Source: Aptenodytes patagonicus
Lineage: Eukaryota > Chordata > Aves > Sphenisciformes > Spheniscidae
Length of the DNA: 64,000 nucleotides
Direction: 5' to 3'
Assembly: GCF_965638725.1 (NCBI RefSeq)
Contig: NC_134974.1
Coordinates: forward strand, 248,001 to 312,000
Below, piece after piece: positions 11,901 through 25,000 of this stretch. The stretch's first letter is position 1, and every line of letters begins with the position of its first letter. Under the pieces are notes generated by a model. That model saw only the letters and a program-made list of their open reading frames with translations, made no database searches and was not told the DNA's origin. Both the position numbers and the translations under genes were made by a program.

Positions 11901-14900
11901 CATGGGCAGCTTGCTGATGTGCTGCCTGTTTTACACCTGTATAAATCTGGTTGCAAGTAAACTTGCAAGACGGGAGCTGAATGCTCCTGAGCTGTCCTTT
12001 GTTCTCCAGTGCAGGCCAGCTATCTTCCGGTTTGCGCTTTGCCACAGCAAATGAGCAGAACTGGGACGTTTCCCTTGGCATAGGCTGAGGTCACTTCTTC
12101 CAGTGAGTCTGTGCATTAAGTTGACGGAAGATGCACAAAAAGCATCTGACTTGAATTTGCGCCCTAACAGCTAAACCACCAGAGGGCCTGCAGTGGAAGA
12201 GCTAGTCGTCACTAACTGGGATGGAAGGGTTAATTCTGACAAATGCTTTCTTTACGAATAATCGGCTTTAAATCCTGCATGAAATTCGAATGCTATACGA
12301 AGAAATAAACCCTAAAAATACAGAAAAAACTCCTCTGAAAATATTACCAAAACTCACTATTGAAAAACATTACCTTAGGATGACTAGGAAAGGATGAAAA
12401 GGAAAAAATAGAAAGCTTATTACATGGCCTAAAGATAAGCGTATGCATAAACATGGTCTCGCTAATATGCATGAACCAGTAAAACCAATATTGCTGTGAG
12501 ATCTCAAGGAACATTTGGATGAATTTGGTTTAATCTTTCTATCTTTTTTGGGTTTGGTTTTTTGTTTGGTTTTTTCCCCCCCTGTTCTGTATGACAATAG
12601 AGCGCAGCACTTTGAAGACAGGATAAGAAAAGGTGGAATAGTTCTCCTCTAGAGCCATCGTGTGACCACGATGTTGGAGTTATTTGGAAATACAGATACT
12701 CTGCAGAGAATATTGGTAATAACAATTTTAAAAAAAATATAGATTGGTGATGGCCAAGACACTGATTCAATCTGACAGCATCCAGTATGATCGGATGATA
12801 CTCTGTGCAGGCTTGCTATTGGATTTTTTGTCTGGGCTGTGCAGCTCTTGTGCAAGGGCATCTTTCCTGTTCAATCCTTTTATACTTTTTTCCCCACCGT
12901 TCCCAAACTTTTTTTTTTTTCACCAGACCTGTTACTGCTGTATTATTGTAAGAAAAAAATTGACTTGAGAGCATCAGCTCAGGCTTTGTGCTGTAATGTG
13001 TGGTAACATGTTGATTTTTCTCCTGTCTACACGCCTGGTGTTTCTTTCAGAGACCTAAACATATATCCTAAGGTATGACATAGGTATTTCTTTTAATTAT
13101 AAGGTTTTAGTACATAAATCTCGGTGTTGTAATTCATTCTTTTAACAGTGTAATACTGTGAGACATTTGGTATTTGCTAAATTTTGCTTTGCTGAACTCC
13201 TGTTCGTCTTGTTACATTCATTAGCAGGAAGGAATCTGACAAGCTTTTACGTTCTGGCTTTCTGGATGTGACCTGAAGTCTGAATTTCTATGTATGTGTA
13301 TTAACATCCTGTTCAGGACCAAAAATCAAGACGGTGAGCTCCCTGTGATAAGTTGCATTGCTTGTTTAAATTTTTAAAAAGTCAAGGTTATGTAAACTGA
13401 ATGTTCCCCAAATAATTTTGCCGGTGTTTTTTATTCTTTTCTGGGTGCAGATGGGTCTAGCCCTTCCCCTGTCCCAGCTGAAATTAACGTGTCCCGAGTA
13501 CGTTGTGAGTTGGAATATACCTCGCCCTTCTCGGACCGAACGTGCTCAGCATTCCTGTGCCTCCCTACAGCTTCCCTTCGGGAGTGTGGGGAGGGGTAAC
13601 ATGCTCCCCGTGCTCTCATTTGGTTTGGGTACACTTCTAATTTTTTTTTTTTTTTCCCCAACAGCTGGCTGCTTTTCTTCAGTGGTAATGGGATGTCCTT
13701 AAGTGGCTGTAGAGCCCTTTGAGATGACTAATTCAGCTGAATTAATACACCGATGTATGCGATGCAACAGGTTCTGTGTTGATGTAGAGTCTAAAAATTG
13801 TCTGTACAGGCCCTTCCATGTTGGGAAGAAGGGTAGAACTGTTGTGCAATATAGTAGAGGTAAAGGGGGGGCGTTTTGGGTTTTTTGGCCTTTTTTTGGG
13901 TTTATGTGGGGTGTGTTTTTTTTCTTGGCATTGCCCTTTCTGCCACTTCCTTATGTTCTACTTATTTCTTGGTATGTTTTTCCTTTCCTGTCCCGTTTCC
14001 CATTTGGCCCAATAGAGAAAGCATCTTCCCAAGAATCGTGTACTTTCTGTAGCGCAGAAGTGAAACCAGGAGTTCAGAGCCAGCACTTGCAGATGTCCAG
14101 GCAGGTGCTGCGTTCCAGACCTGCGGCGTGCAGGCATGGTGGCTTTCTGGTGCCATAGGCTCCGAGAGGGACTGGCTTGGCTTTAAATAGTTACTGGAGA
14201 AGACACTTCAAGTTTCGACAATAAGGGTGTTAACGTTGGGGCCCTGTGATCTGTCTGACGGGGTGGAGCGGCTCGTTGAATGCTCGAGATCCAGTTGTTG
14301 CATTTTAACGAGGGTGAGATGAGGGCGCGCTGAAGCCCTTCAGAGGGACCCATCTGATGGCAGCGTCTTCCCTCTTAGCGCAATCCCACGGATCCGGGGC
14401 TCGGAAAGGAGACGGAGCTATTCCTGGCTCTGCCTGCTCAAAGGAAATACCGAAAGAGCCCTGACCCAGCGTCTGCCATCAAAAGTGAATCGCGTTGCCG
14501 TGGCAACATGACTCACTCCTACGGGGAATTAGGTGAGGCAGAAGCTGTCGGAGGAGGAAAGACCCAATTGTGCTGAAAGCAATGCAGAATCCTTCTGACT
14601 TAAACGGCACCAGCACCCGGACCCAAGGAAGGTGGGAAGAAAGTCAGAGCTGAGCTTCCATGCTCTCCACAAAACCATTTCTCTTTTCATGGTTTGTCAA
14701 ACCCATTCTGTTTGCTTTTTTTCTTTCTTATGCAAATTCTTTTGTTTCTGTTTCAGCTGAATGGTGTAAGAACCTGAAACGGGATGTTTTATTAAAGGCA
14801 TGCAGTATTAGAGGCAGAAGCCAAGCAGAGAAGGATGAAGAGAGATTTTCTTTCACATCTTGCACAATGAGTAGAAAATAATCAGTGACTGTGCGCTTTG

Positions 14901-16284
14901 GCTGAGCAGTTTTAGCCAACTGCTCTAATTGTGGTTATTACCATGATAAATAACTGAAAGTGGTTAAACACCGCGATCAATCGCAGTGCAGAGAGCAACG
15001 TAATTAATGGTAAGCATAGGTGTTAAATAAACCACTGTGTCCTGAGTCAGTGGACGCTGAATTCAAATGCATGCCCAAGCCATGTGGATCACTACCTGCA
15101 TCATCTCAGCGGCTTCTGATATTTTTGTGTGTTCAGCACCTTCTCTGACTGCCACTGTTGAGCCATGTGGTGGAACTGAATCACCAGAGCAGGAGTCAGG
15201 TCAAGCTAATTAAACTTCTTGAGTGCTTCAGTAACGCCTTCCTCAGTATCACTGAAATAGCTGAGAACGTCACTGGTGAACCTGGCGATGGGAACGGCGT
15301 CCGTTGCAGTTCGATCATTTTCATCTTTGTCCCGGAGTGAAGCCAGAGAGAGTCGATTTTTAATATTAACTGCAGTGTATTTGTATCAGAGGAGGCACGC
15401 AAAGGTGCTCCAAAGACTGCACTTTACATCCGTGTGGAAGGCAGGAAAGCCTGTGATAGCCTTACCTCTGGTGCAGAATTGTATGTGAAGAGCTGCAGCG
15501 CCGGCCACATTCCTTTTTCTGGGACATTAGGCAATCTTTTTTGTAAAGCTTGGACTGAAACCGTCAGGTTCCTTGAAGATGAGGCCTGAAGCTCACGTGA
15601 AGTTCGTTTTAAGTAGAGACACCTAAAGCACCTCTGGAGATCGGTCCTTTGCTACGCGGGAAGCTATCAAAACGAGTGAAGTATGGCATTAAAGTGCTTG
15701 CTGTAGTCTGCGTTGCTGAGGAAACACAGCTCGCTGCTCTGCACTATTTGGCATTTTCTAAAGACGTGGCTTTGTGCCTAGCAATATTGTTCTGTGTAGT
15801 GCTGATGGGGAGCTGCAGAAAAACAAGTCACAGAAGCCAGATCACTGTACTTCAGGAGAGACTGTTGCATCTTGCACAGAGCGAGATGGACAAAAGTATT
15901 CCTGGAGAACTCAGTTTTGACTAGGAATCCAGGAATGACTCTAAATTACAAATGTTGAGTCAAATTGCTTCTTTTTCTGCCCATCTAATGTCCTCTTTTT
16001 TCACTTAGATTCAACTTAGCTAATAAATATCCATTTATGCCAAATTATACCCATGTACTAGGCTGTGTAGATTACTGAGAGTCTTTGTATGTGCTAATGT
16101 TTAAGTAATAGTGTTATAGTTAATTTGCCAGGATTCTGTTACGTCCCTTTATTTCTTTGAGATTGATTTTGTGTGTGCTTTTCCTGTGAATTGTCATAGC
16201 AGAAATGCATGGTTTTAGAAACAAATTCTTGAAGTATTTAGTATAGTCATCTGTGTGTTGCCTACGGTCAAACATGGCGCAGTC
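8956..16284. other. Gene-free stretch between convergent RIT1 and SYT11
   Basis: About 7.3 kb in which I find no exon, RNA gene or recognisable transposon. Open frames here are short and lack family similarity or splice context. Notable small structures are a 9-bp perfect hairpin at 10382-10403, a 10-bp palindrome at 9774-9783, an RFX X-box beside an AP-1 site at 14494-14515, an 8-bp inverted repeat at 14904-14925 and a second AP-1 site at 15043-15049. The 14.2-15.1 kb part is the best candidate for a distal regulatory element. Confidence 0.5.
14494..14515. promoter_or_regulatory. Candidate RFX X-box with adjacent AP-1 site
   Basis: GTTGCCGTGGCAAC at 14494-14507 is a full two-half-site RFX X-box (GTTGCC, 2-base spacer, GGCAAC). 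TGACTCA at 14509-14515 is a perfect AP-1 site one base further on. The pair lies in intergenic DNA far from any start site, so an enhancer is the natural reading. Occupancy is inferred from motif quality only. Confidence 0.4.
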
Positions 16285-19052
16285 AGCAGCTAAAGTGATT
16301 TAATTTTTATTTGCACGCTCAATGTGCGTTAACAAATTCAACATACAAGATAGCATTACATAATGTAGGTTAGCTTATAGCATTATGCGGTTTCACATGT
16401 TAGGTTTTTTGCCTTTTTTCTTTTTTCACACAAAGTTGTAACTGTCCAAGTTAATTTTACAATAGAAGACACAAGGTAAAGAATAACCACACCTGGGAGA
16501 TTTTACAGTGAGTCCGCTGTCACTTACTGTCTCTTTTACGTTTTAAAAAATATATATCTGCACATCTTCAGTTTCCTATTATTCCAGAAGAGTGTTGGAG
16601 CTACTCCTATCTGCCCGATAGCCTAAGTCTATTTACCCTGAGCATGTTTCCTTGACGAGAAGTTCATCTTTCCTTTTCAACTAAAGGAATCTTAAGGAGA
16701 TCATCTAGGCTTAAGCATGCTTCTCACACCGAAGGGAAAAAAGGGAACTTTGTTGTTGTTGTTAGTATGTCCTATTCAGATGTTGGGAGCGGTGTTGGAA
16801 AGCATGTTCTGAGGAAAAGTCGTGACAGTTGCTAAACTTCAGCAACGCAATTGCTTAGTGCAAAAACTAGAATTGAAATAGATCTACACCAATTTCCAAG
16901 GGAGAACTCGTTCTCTGGTTTGTGGCTGTGAGCCACTAATAGAGCAGGACCTAGAAAGCATTTAAGACAAAGATAAAATCTACTATAACCTCAGGCAGAA
17001 ACCTCATAATCGGGATCGATAAAGCACGGACGGAAGTCCACGCTTCTGTCTGCCATGCAAGGCTGAGAAATAGAAAGCTTCAGCTTCAATGCGACTTCTG
17101 TTGCTAGAAAGACACTCTGCCTGGAAGGACATTTCAATGAGTAACTAGCTACGAGTGAGAAAATTCAGCTTTCCGAAAATAATTTCTTAGGAAGAGATGC
17201 CAAAGTATTGCCAACTAACAAAGTGCTGACTGTTCGCACGAAGAGCCCTCCCAGCAGCTGTTGCTTTACATGGTGGCTGGAGAGGAAACCGAGTAAGACT
17301 TGCTCAATTATTCTACTTTCATTGGTACGAAGGTGGAAAGGATCATTTTTCCAACAGGGCTCTAAAATTCAGTAGTCAAGTCCTGTAAGTAGTTAAATGA
17401 TCTTAAATTTTTTCAATTATAATACATTATTTACATTCCACAGGGCACAGAACAGACTGGCTGCCTGGAAGCACCTAAACATTTACTGAAAATTCGTGGT
17501 CTTCTGTGTGCCTCTTTGCGAGCTCAGTTCTGCTTCATATTTCCATTGGAGAGTTCAGAAATAATTTAAATTTCTACAGCCTGTTGTAACTATTTCCGCT
17601 CAGTTTACCAACAATGTTTACAATCAATTATTTGCTGCCAATTACCATCCTTACATCTCTCCTGGCTTGAATGTGGCTTTGAAGAAGCCAAATTGAGTTA
17701 GTTGCCAGGATGCTACTGTCTTGTACAAAACCAGTTTGTAGGCTAGCGTGTTGACCAGGAGATCTAATGCAGCTACTTCCAAACTTCACTTCTATTTGTG
17801 GAACTTTATGAACTTCTGTTCAAAACTACTGACTATTCAGGGTTAATAGCCTGAAGTGCTACAGGTCACGCTTGTCAAGTAACATTTTTACACTTCAGAG
17901 GTGATGGTAAGCATATCCTAAGTCTCAGAAGTCATTCACAATTTAAGAACTAACTCAAGCTGCCTCGAAACGGTGAAATTTAACTTCTTGAAGCATTTGA
18001 CACATCTTGTAGTGACGGGCTTTGCCCTGTGTTTACTCCTTTTTTGAGAGCTGGCTTTTAGCTAACTACAAGACCATATATAATGCAAATTGACTCAAGT
18101 ACGAATGAAGAGAAGCTTTGTAATTTTTTCACTTAAAACCTCCTCCCCCAAGATATTTTCCTGTCTCAGATACGTTACGCCATTATAACTGAACTTATCG
18201 ATCATGTAGAATTTCACATTTAATGTTTAAAGGAATCAGCAAGAGTTTCCTTACCAATCAATGACACGTCAGTTTTTGGTTTTTTTTCTTGGGCCCTTCA
18301 CGCACAGACAGGGTTAAATAAAACGAAACAGAGCGGCGTTTCCCCGCTTCTGAGAGTCTGTGAGATCGTGCCTGCGCTAACTTCCCTGTGGCAAAAGCAA
18401 CGTGATCAGTTTGTTGGTGTTTTGAATTTTAGATGCAAATCTTTGATGTTGTGACCTTACAGCTCCACAACAAGTACGTCACAACGGCAAGTATTTCAGT
18501 ACCTGACAACAGAATTGTTTCTTCTCTGAAGGGAAGTGCCTTTTTCCCCTGTATTTTCCTTTTGCGCTAGTGCAGAATTCTAAACCACCTTTATATGGAA
18601 ATGCGGTTGGTACTCCCAAACCAGCAAAGAACAGAACTGCAAGAACCAATGGGCAGGCAAACTAACAAGAAACTAGAGGTTAAACAGCAGAATTCAGAAA
18701 CTTTGGGAGAAGCCTAATAAAGACAGGCCAATCTTGGTGAATACCAGCAAAGACAGTTCGGCACAAACACAACTTCCATAGTGACAGATAATTGTATTAA
18801 AATCTGCAACTTGATATTGGTAGTTATACTAATTTCAGTTTGTATTAGGCATGCAATAGCGTGATTACACTGTTATATATATTTGTGGTATCTTTTTTTT
18901 TTTTCATTTAATGCTCTTTAGAATTTTAGTGCCCTGCAAAATCACATCACTAGAGAACCAATCAGCTGCTGCTTCTTACGAAAGTTTAGTTCTACAGCTA
19001 AAACAAGGTTTAAGTCTGTTCTACGAGTCGGCTGTCGCTGCCGCAACCTCTG
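16285..19052 (-). other. SYT11: SYT11 3' UTR
   Basis: On the minus strand, about 2.77 kb follow the SYT11 stop before the first canonical AATAAA (plus-strand TTTATT at 16306-16311). A further TTTATT lies near 16148. The sequence is AT-rich and free of supported coding regions. A long 3' UTR is usual for SYT11 in mammals. The end point is inferred from the signal. Confidence 0.5.
16306..16311 (-). terminator. SYT11: SYT11 poly(A) signal AATAAA
   Basis: First canonical minus-strand hexamer met after the SYT11 stop. Cleavage would fall near 16285. Confidence 0.45.
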
Positions 19053-22000
19053 CTAGTATTCGCTCAGGCTGTGCCATTTGGCAACTGGCTTTCTAGGATT
19101 CTCACACACCTCTCGCCAGTGTTCCACACCACCTGCGGTGATGCTGTGCGCTCCCAAAATCAGCCGTCCCACCACTTCGTTTTTTGTGGTACGATCGAAA
19201 TCGATAACTAGAAATTCAATGCTGATGTCAGGAAGGAGATCGACAGGGATATCATAAATGAAGGATTCATTGAAGACAGGATTCAAAGTGCACTTCTTCA
19301 CGTGAGTCTTCTTTTTTGCTATGCGCTTTCTTCCGTAATAAACATTCACCTTAACGTACGGATCTGCCGGAGAAGAGAGAGAAATAAACTAATAACACAG
19401 CCCAGTAACGCCCCTAGAAGTAACGGAAAGGGTTCAGCTTGCTGACCTTGAGCCAGCTCAAGTAAATGATGTGAATCCAGGCTGCTCACTGCAGCTCCCC
19501 CAGGAGGAGGGGACCGTTGGCGTATTTTCTCAAAGCAAAGCAACCCGCTGATGTGAGCAGTGCAAGTTCTTTACGAGTCCCAACATTGCACGGGGAGTGG
19601 AGGGAAGCAAGTTGCACGTAAATTGCGGTAATTAATCCTAGAAATACCAAACGGGTAGCTTTTTGGTGAAGTCAGCGCCCAACGGGCCAAAACTTTCACT
19701 TTTCACTGTCATCTACAACAAGAAATATTTTTACCCTATTTCAGGAAATAGCCCAACAAAGTGCCAAAATGGTTTTAATAATTTGCAGATGGAAAACATT
19801 TATAGTGGAAGGTACTAAAAAGAAGAAAGTTTAAAACAAAGCCTTCATTTTTCCATCAGCCTCACTTTGTTATTTTATCAGTCAGCTTGCTCTTTATGCG
19901 GATGCTTGTTTAGGATTAAAATTAAGATACCAGGCACAGAGTGCTTTTTTTTCACGTAACGCAAGTTTTGAAGCTGGAAGTCACCTGCCCAGCTGACACT
20001 GGCTAATTTTCACTTTTTTTATCCAACTGAAATGATGACCTTATGCATAATATAAAGATGATATAAAGAAATGATGCTAGCCTTGCAAGATTCAGCAGGT
20101 AGAAGAACAGTTACTAAAAAAATTATCCTGTAGTTGGAGACCACACATGGAAAGCTGCTTTTTTTTTTAAGAAAGAGTAAAATTTAAGGCCTACAATAGA
20201 GAATTAAGCCTAGTCTGCATACTTTCTGAGGTGTACAGGAGAAAGCTGCAAAAACAGGATTAAATTTGGTATGTCGGGCTATTACTGAATCTCAAGTTGA
20301 TTCCAACCATTTTCCCGTAATCCTGAAAGAAACTTTGCTAAGGGGATTCAGGAGTCTGAGAATCTGTGACTGCAAAATAGGAAAGCCAGAACAGCTGCTC
20401 TTCTCTTCCCTTCAAATAGCGGAACAACAAAAACAGCAAAAACAACAAAAAAGAAAAAAAAAAATTGTTTCTAATGTCATATGAATTTACTCCTCTCTCT
20501 CGTGAGTCTATCCCTCCTCTTTTTTACGCTCGCTCTCTTCTAGGAGCAGGGTTTGAGGTAGACGTGGTAAGCAGCGGTTGTGCCGTGGAAAAAATGCTGC
20601 TGAGGGCAATGATGAGTGACAGCAGCACGGAGGTGCAGAGCCTGCACGGCCTGGCCAAAAGCAACGTGGAGATCTGCTGAATTTGGAAAATGCTGCCTTC
20701 GTAAACAAACCAGGTGATGCCAGAAAGATGCAACTGCTGGTCTCCCAGTAGGAAGGATTTGGTCTTGTTTGTATAACCATCTGTTGGTGAGTGATGGATT
20801 ACTCGTAGTGATCCATCGCCCTTAGAAAGAGTTTGAGGAGAAGTGTGCAAACAAAGAAAATGTTCAGATAAGACAGGTGAAAAGATCTGAAAGTGAACTT
20901 GGGAGATTTTTTTATACACGTTTAGAGCTGGAGAAAATAGCTTCTACCTGAGAGGCCAGTGATATCCATCTTTGGCAAATGTCTGGCTTTCAGCACCACA
21001 ACAGTCATTCTCTGCGCCACAGGCTGGTAAGACAAGGAGACTTGCAGCTCCCCTCTGCTAATGCATTTCTGTGAAAAAGAAACAGAAAGAACTTATTAGG
21101 ACAAGATGGTCTTATAAATAGGGGCAAATGTTGGAGGTCACCAGAATTTCCTTTCCCTGTGCTAAATGCCTAAAAAATTTTTAAGTGCCTCAGGCAGACG
21201 GAGCCTCTGGGAGAAGGAGCCAGCGAGCGGCGTAACGTAAATCCTCCTGTGCTGTTCACCCTGTGCCTGATGAGCACAGCAAGCATCACTACAGCCTCTC
21301 CCCTTGAATTCTGTGTTTCCGTGAGGGCGAACCTGGTGGGCGCCTGCTGAGAGAGCAGCGGCTCTGGCTGCCTTTTGAGGTCTGCTACTAGAGGCACCTG
21401 TGGGTTTTAGGAGCTTAAGTTTCATTGACTTTTGGTGGAGCGTTGATGCCCAAGCACCTCAAGTTCTTTAGGTACGCTTTGACAGTTTCACCATCGGTTT
21501 AGTCTGCAAAGGTAAAGGATGAAGATAAAAGAAGATAAAACCAGATCTACTCAGTTAAACTTGCTGTACATCCTTTCGAAGAGTCATATAATATTAAGAT
21601 AATTAGGTTTGGTTTCCAGATGGCGTTCATTAACTTTCATTGAGATGGCACTAATTTAGAGTAAGTTTATTTGCTATCAAGGCAAACAGTATTAGCAATG
21701 GGTATGAAATCGTGTGGTGTCAGTAACGCGCTGATGGCAGAGCTACTGCAACAACTCGAATAGCTGCCTGCTGAAAGTTTTGACCGGTAGCACCTTGCCC
21801 TCCTCCTGCCCCCATCGGTGTCTGTTAACTGCAGAGCAAAGGGGGGGGGGGGTTTCCCAAACGCAGGAATTTTTCTCACTTCAAACCGGTAAAGCACTAC
21901 AGTAGATGTCACACTAAATGCTCTGGTGATCACCCAAGAGGTGAAGCTGTTCTTTCAACTGCTGTTATTCAGCTTAGCAGGGAAAAATTGTGCATGTAAA

Positions 22001-25000
22001 CTTAAACACGGAAAATGTTCATTCCTATTTTGGTGGTTTCTTTTTATTTGAGCAGCTCCCCTGTGTTTAATTTTAAGACGTGTTTTCCAAATGCAAGGAA
22101 CGAAGCCTATTGCTGCTCGTGCAAAATTCTGGGAGGAGAGTAAATATATGAGCGAGTTCCTGGCCCCGGAAGGGAAATGTTGAGAACTTTGGCTCCTTGG
22201 ATACACCAGAATACAATGGCCAGAGAGAGTATTGGGGGTGCGTGGGTGTGGTGTGTATATGTTGTTAGAGTTTTGGGGTTCTTTTGGTCTGAAGTAATTT
22301 AATGCAGTTACTTCAAAGTAATTTGCACTGTTAGATTGTCCGTTAGAAATTACTGGGAATGTTCATTAGGATGGGATGTACACCTTTGCTGGCTTGGATC
22401 AGTGTAATAATTTACTGGGTTTTAAATGCAATTCTGTATTCCAGATTTTGATACTTCCTGACACTGAAAACTTTGTTCAGTAACGGCTGTTTTGATGTTG
22501 TGGAACTATGCAGATTTTCAAGAACGCACACCTGACACTAAGGTAAACTTATTTTTGATTACTAATAAATGTTCAATAATTTGCATCCTCGATTAAGTCT
22601 ATTTTTATTTAGCGTGACCTTTTTCCTCTATTTTTAATCTATTACTTCTAAGAGAGACGGTCAATGCACTGAAAAGAATACTATTAAAAGAACCTAAACC
22701 AGTCAGTTGTTTTACCATAATGTAAAGCATCCCAAGAACCTAAGAAAAGCAAAGTAATCACCAGAACTCTGGTTTTGTTGAGATTCTTTTGGTTTGTTTT
22801 GGGCCATTGACATAGAGTCTCCTGTCAATAACTTTAAGGAAAAAAAAAAGTCAAATGCTCCATATAGTAGAAAAAACTTTTCACGTAAAATAATGCCACT
22901 CTAGGACGTAATGAAGTATCTTATAGAGCCCAGCAACAATTTCCAACACGTTAAGGCAGTAAGTGAGCCCAAATGCCATTTTCTATTGAACCTGGAGGAT
23001 TGGTAGCAGAAATAAACTAAGCAAGAAAATAAAAATCTTAAGTACCACCTCATCCTCCTACTTGAGCGTAGTGTATTTTCTGAGGACAGAAGACATCTTC
23101 CCCAAGGTAAGCCTTAATATCTTATATGGATTGCTCATCTTTCTAGTTTACGGCAGTAGACTCTAAGAGTGGGATTCATTTCACCTAAATTTTAGGTGTC
23201 TACATTTGACAAAACCATCTTAGACACACTTTGTTCTTAAGTGAGGAAAAAAATAGTCATCTAGAGTGGGATTCATCTGAGCTGATTTAGGTATCTGCTC
23301 CAGGACAAGAGGAATCACGTCAGACTCTGCTGACTGTGTTGATGTATTCCCACTTACTTACGGCTTACAGTAACAAGTTCAGATGTAGATAATTACAAGT
23401 ACAGGTGTCTAAAACGGTCAGAGCAGACAAATCTCCCTCTCTCAGTGAGGTTTGCCTTTGCAGAACAGAATATGTTGTTACTCAGAATCCATGTAAAACT
23501 TATTCGGAGCACCCTTATCTCTAGCTCTCCCCCCTGCCACCGTACGGTCAGGAAGGCTGGGCACTGATGAATGTCCCGTTATCACATCAGCTCTTTTACT
23601 CGGAGATGGGGACTTGGCCTTTTTTCTTGGCATCATCAGTTATAGCATTCATCATTTCTATACCTAAATAGTGACTATGCCTTATCAAATCGCCACGACC
23701 ACACAGCAAAGAACTGCCTAACTAAAAAAGCACAGCCATACAATACCAGTAATACGTATCTGTGGAAAAATGGGTTTCATGGCTAAGGATTTGCAGTATT
23801 CCTGCTTATTAGACCACGGAGGCTCCTGGATCAAATACAATGCAAGGAGCCTTGTGTCACACTACATGAAGTGACTTACTTGTATGTTCCTTTTGAGGAT
23901 CTCCCTGGTCAGCTGAACCTTTCCAGTGCTTGGATCCACCCCTGCAAGGGGCACCATGACCTCTCCAATAACATCATCTCGAGAAAAGCGATCAAAGCTC
24001 AACACGAGGAAGTGAAGCACCAAATCCTGGAGCTGGCTGTATGGGATCCCATAGAAGGTGAAGGTTTCATCGAAGACCGGGTCTAGCGTCTTGCGAAGTA
24101 CACGAGTCTTCACTCGATGCCTTTTATCTGGAAGAATTGTCATCTTGATATAAGGGTCAGAGCTCTGAGTGTGCTCATCCATCACTGGCAGCCCATGAGC
24201 CTCCTGAATGGTAACGACCAGTGCTTTTTTGGGGAAGTTGTAGTCCACTGAGAAGGTCAGTTCACCCAACATGACGTCATCCCCTGGAGAAGATGGGGAG
24301 GAGGTTTTACTTCCTCCTGGAGTGAGGCTTTGATCTGGACTTAGTTCATCTCCATAATCTACTTTTATTGGGAGCTGGTCGACGTGGGGGGCTGCATTTG
24401 GCCCATCCGGAGCTTTATCGGAGCTTATTAAACCAGATTCAGCAGCATCCACCAAGAGGTTTCCCCTTCCAGTCTCCTTAGGAGTGCCATTCTTGTCTCT
24501 CCGGATTCGGTTAATTTTCTTCTTGTTGCTCAAGGTCTCCGGATAGATACTGATGCCTTTCAACATGTGAATGAATTTATACGGTGGGGTTTTGTGCTTC
24601 TTTTCTGCTTGCTGGTGACAGCATGTCCACACAAAAACTGTTACTGAGACAGAAACCACAAGGACAGTAGCACCAATGAGGCCTGCCACAACTGGAGAGA
24701 CATCTGCGGAGAAGACGAGGCAGTCAGGAACGAGCTTGTACCTTCACAGTGGCCATGCCCCCGTGGGGCCAAGCACATCTGGATGGAGAGCTATACAGTA
24801 CTATTATGTCGTTCTTAATTCAATAATCCTGGTATCAAAGCTTCCCCAGAATAAAAAAAACCACTTCCTTTAATTTATATTTTCCTGCATGGGAAACATT
24901 TTACACTACCAACACATGCTTGACCTACGTTTCATGTGCCAAGAATTTCAAACGGTTGATTGCCTTACCTTGCCAAATCAAGCTCCCGCATTACCAGCAT

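Noticed and set aside
13703-14158. 151-codon open frame in the RIT1-SYT11 interval
   Set aside because: Hydrophobic low-complexity translation of T-rich DNA, no splice context and no family resemblance.
15130-15155. REST/NRSF-like element (TTCAGCACC with a distant second half)
   Set aside because: Only the left half-site fits. The second half and spacing do not match the consensus.
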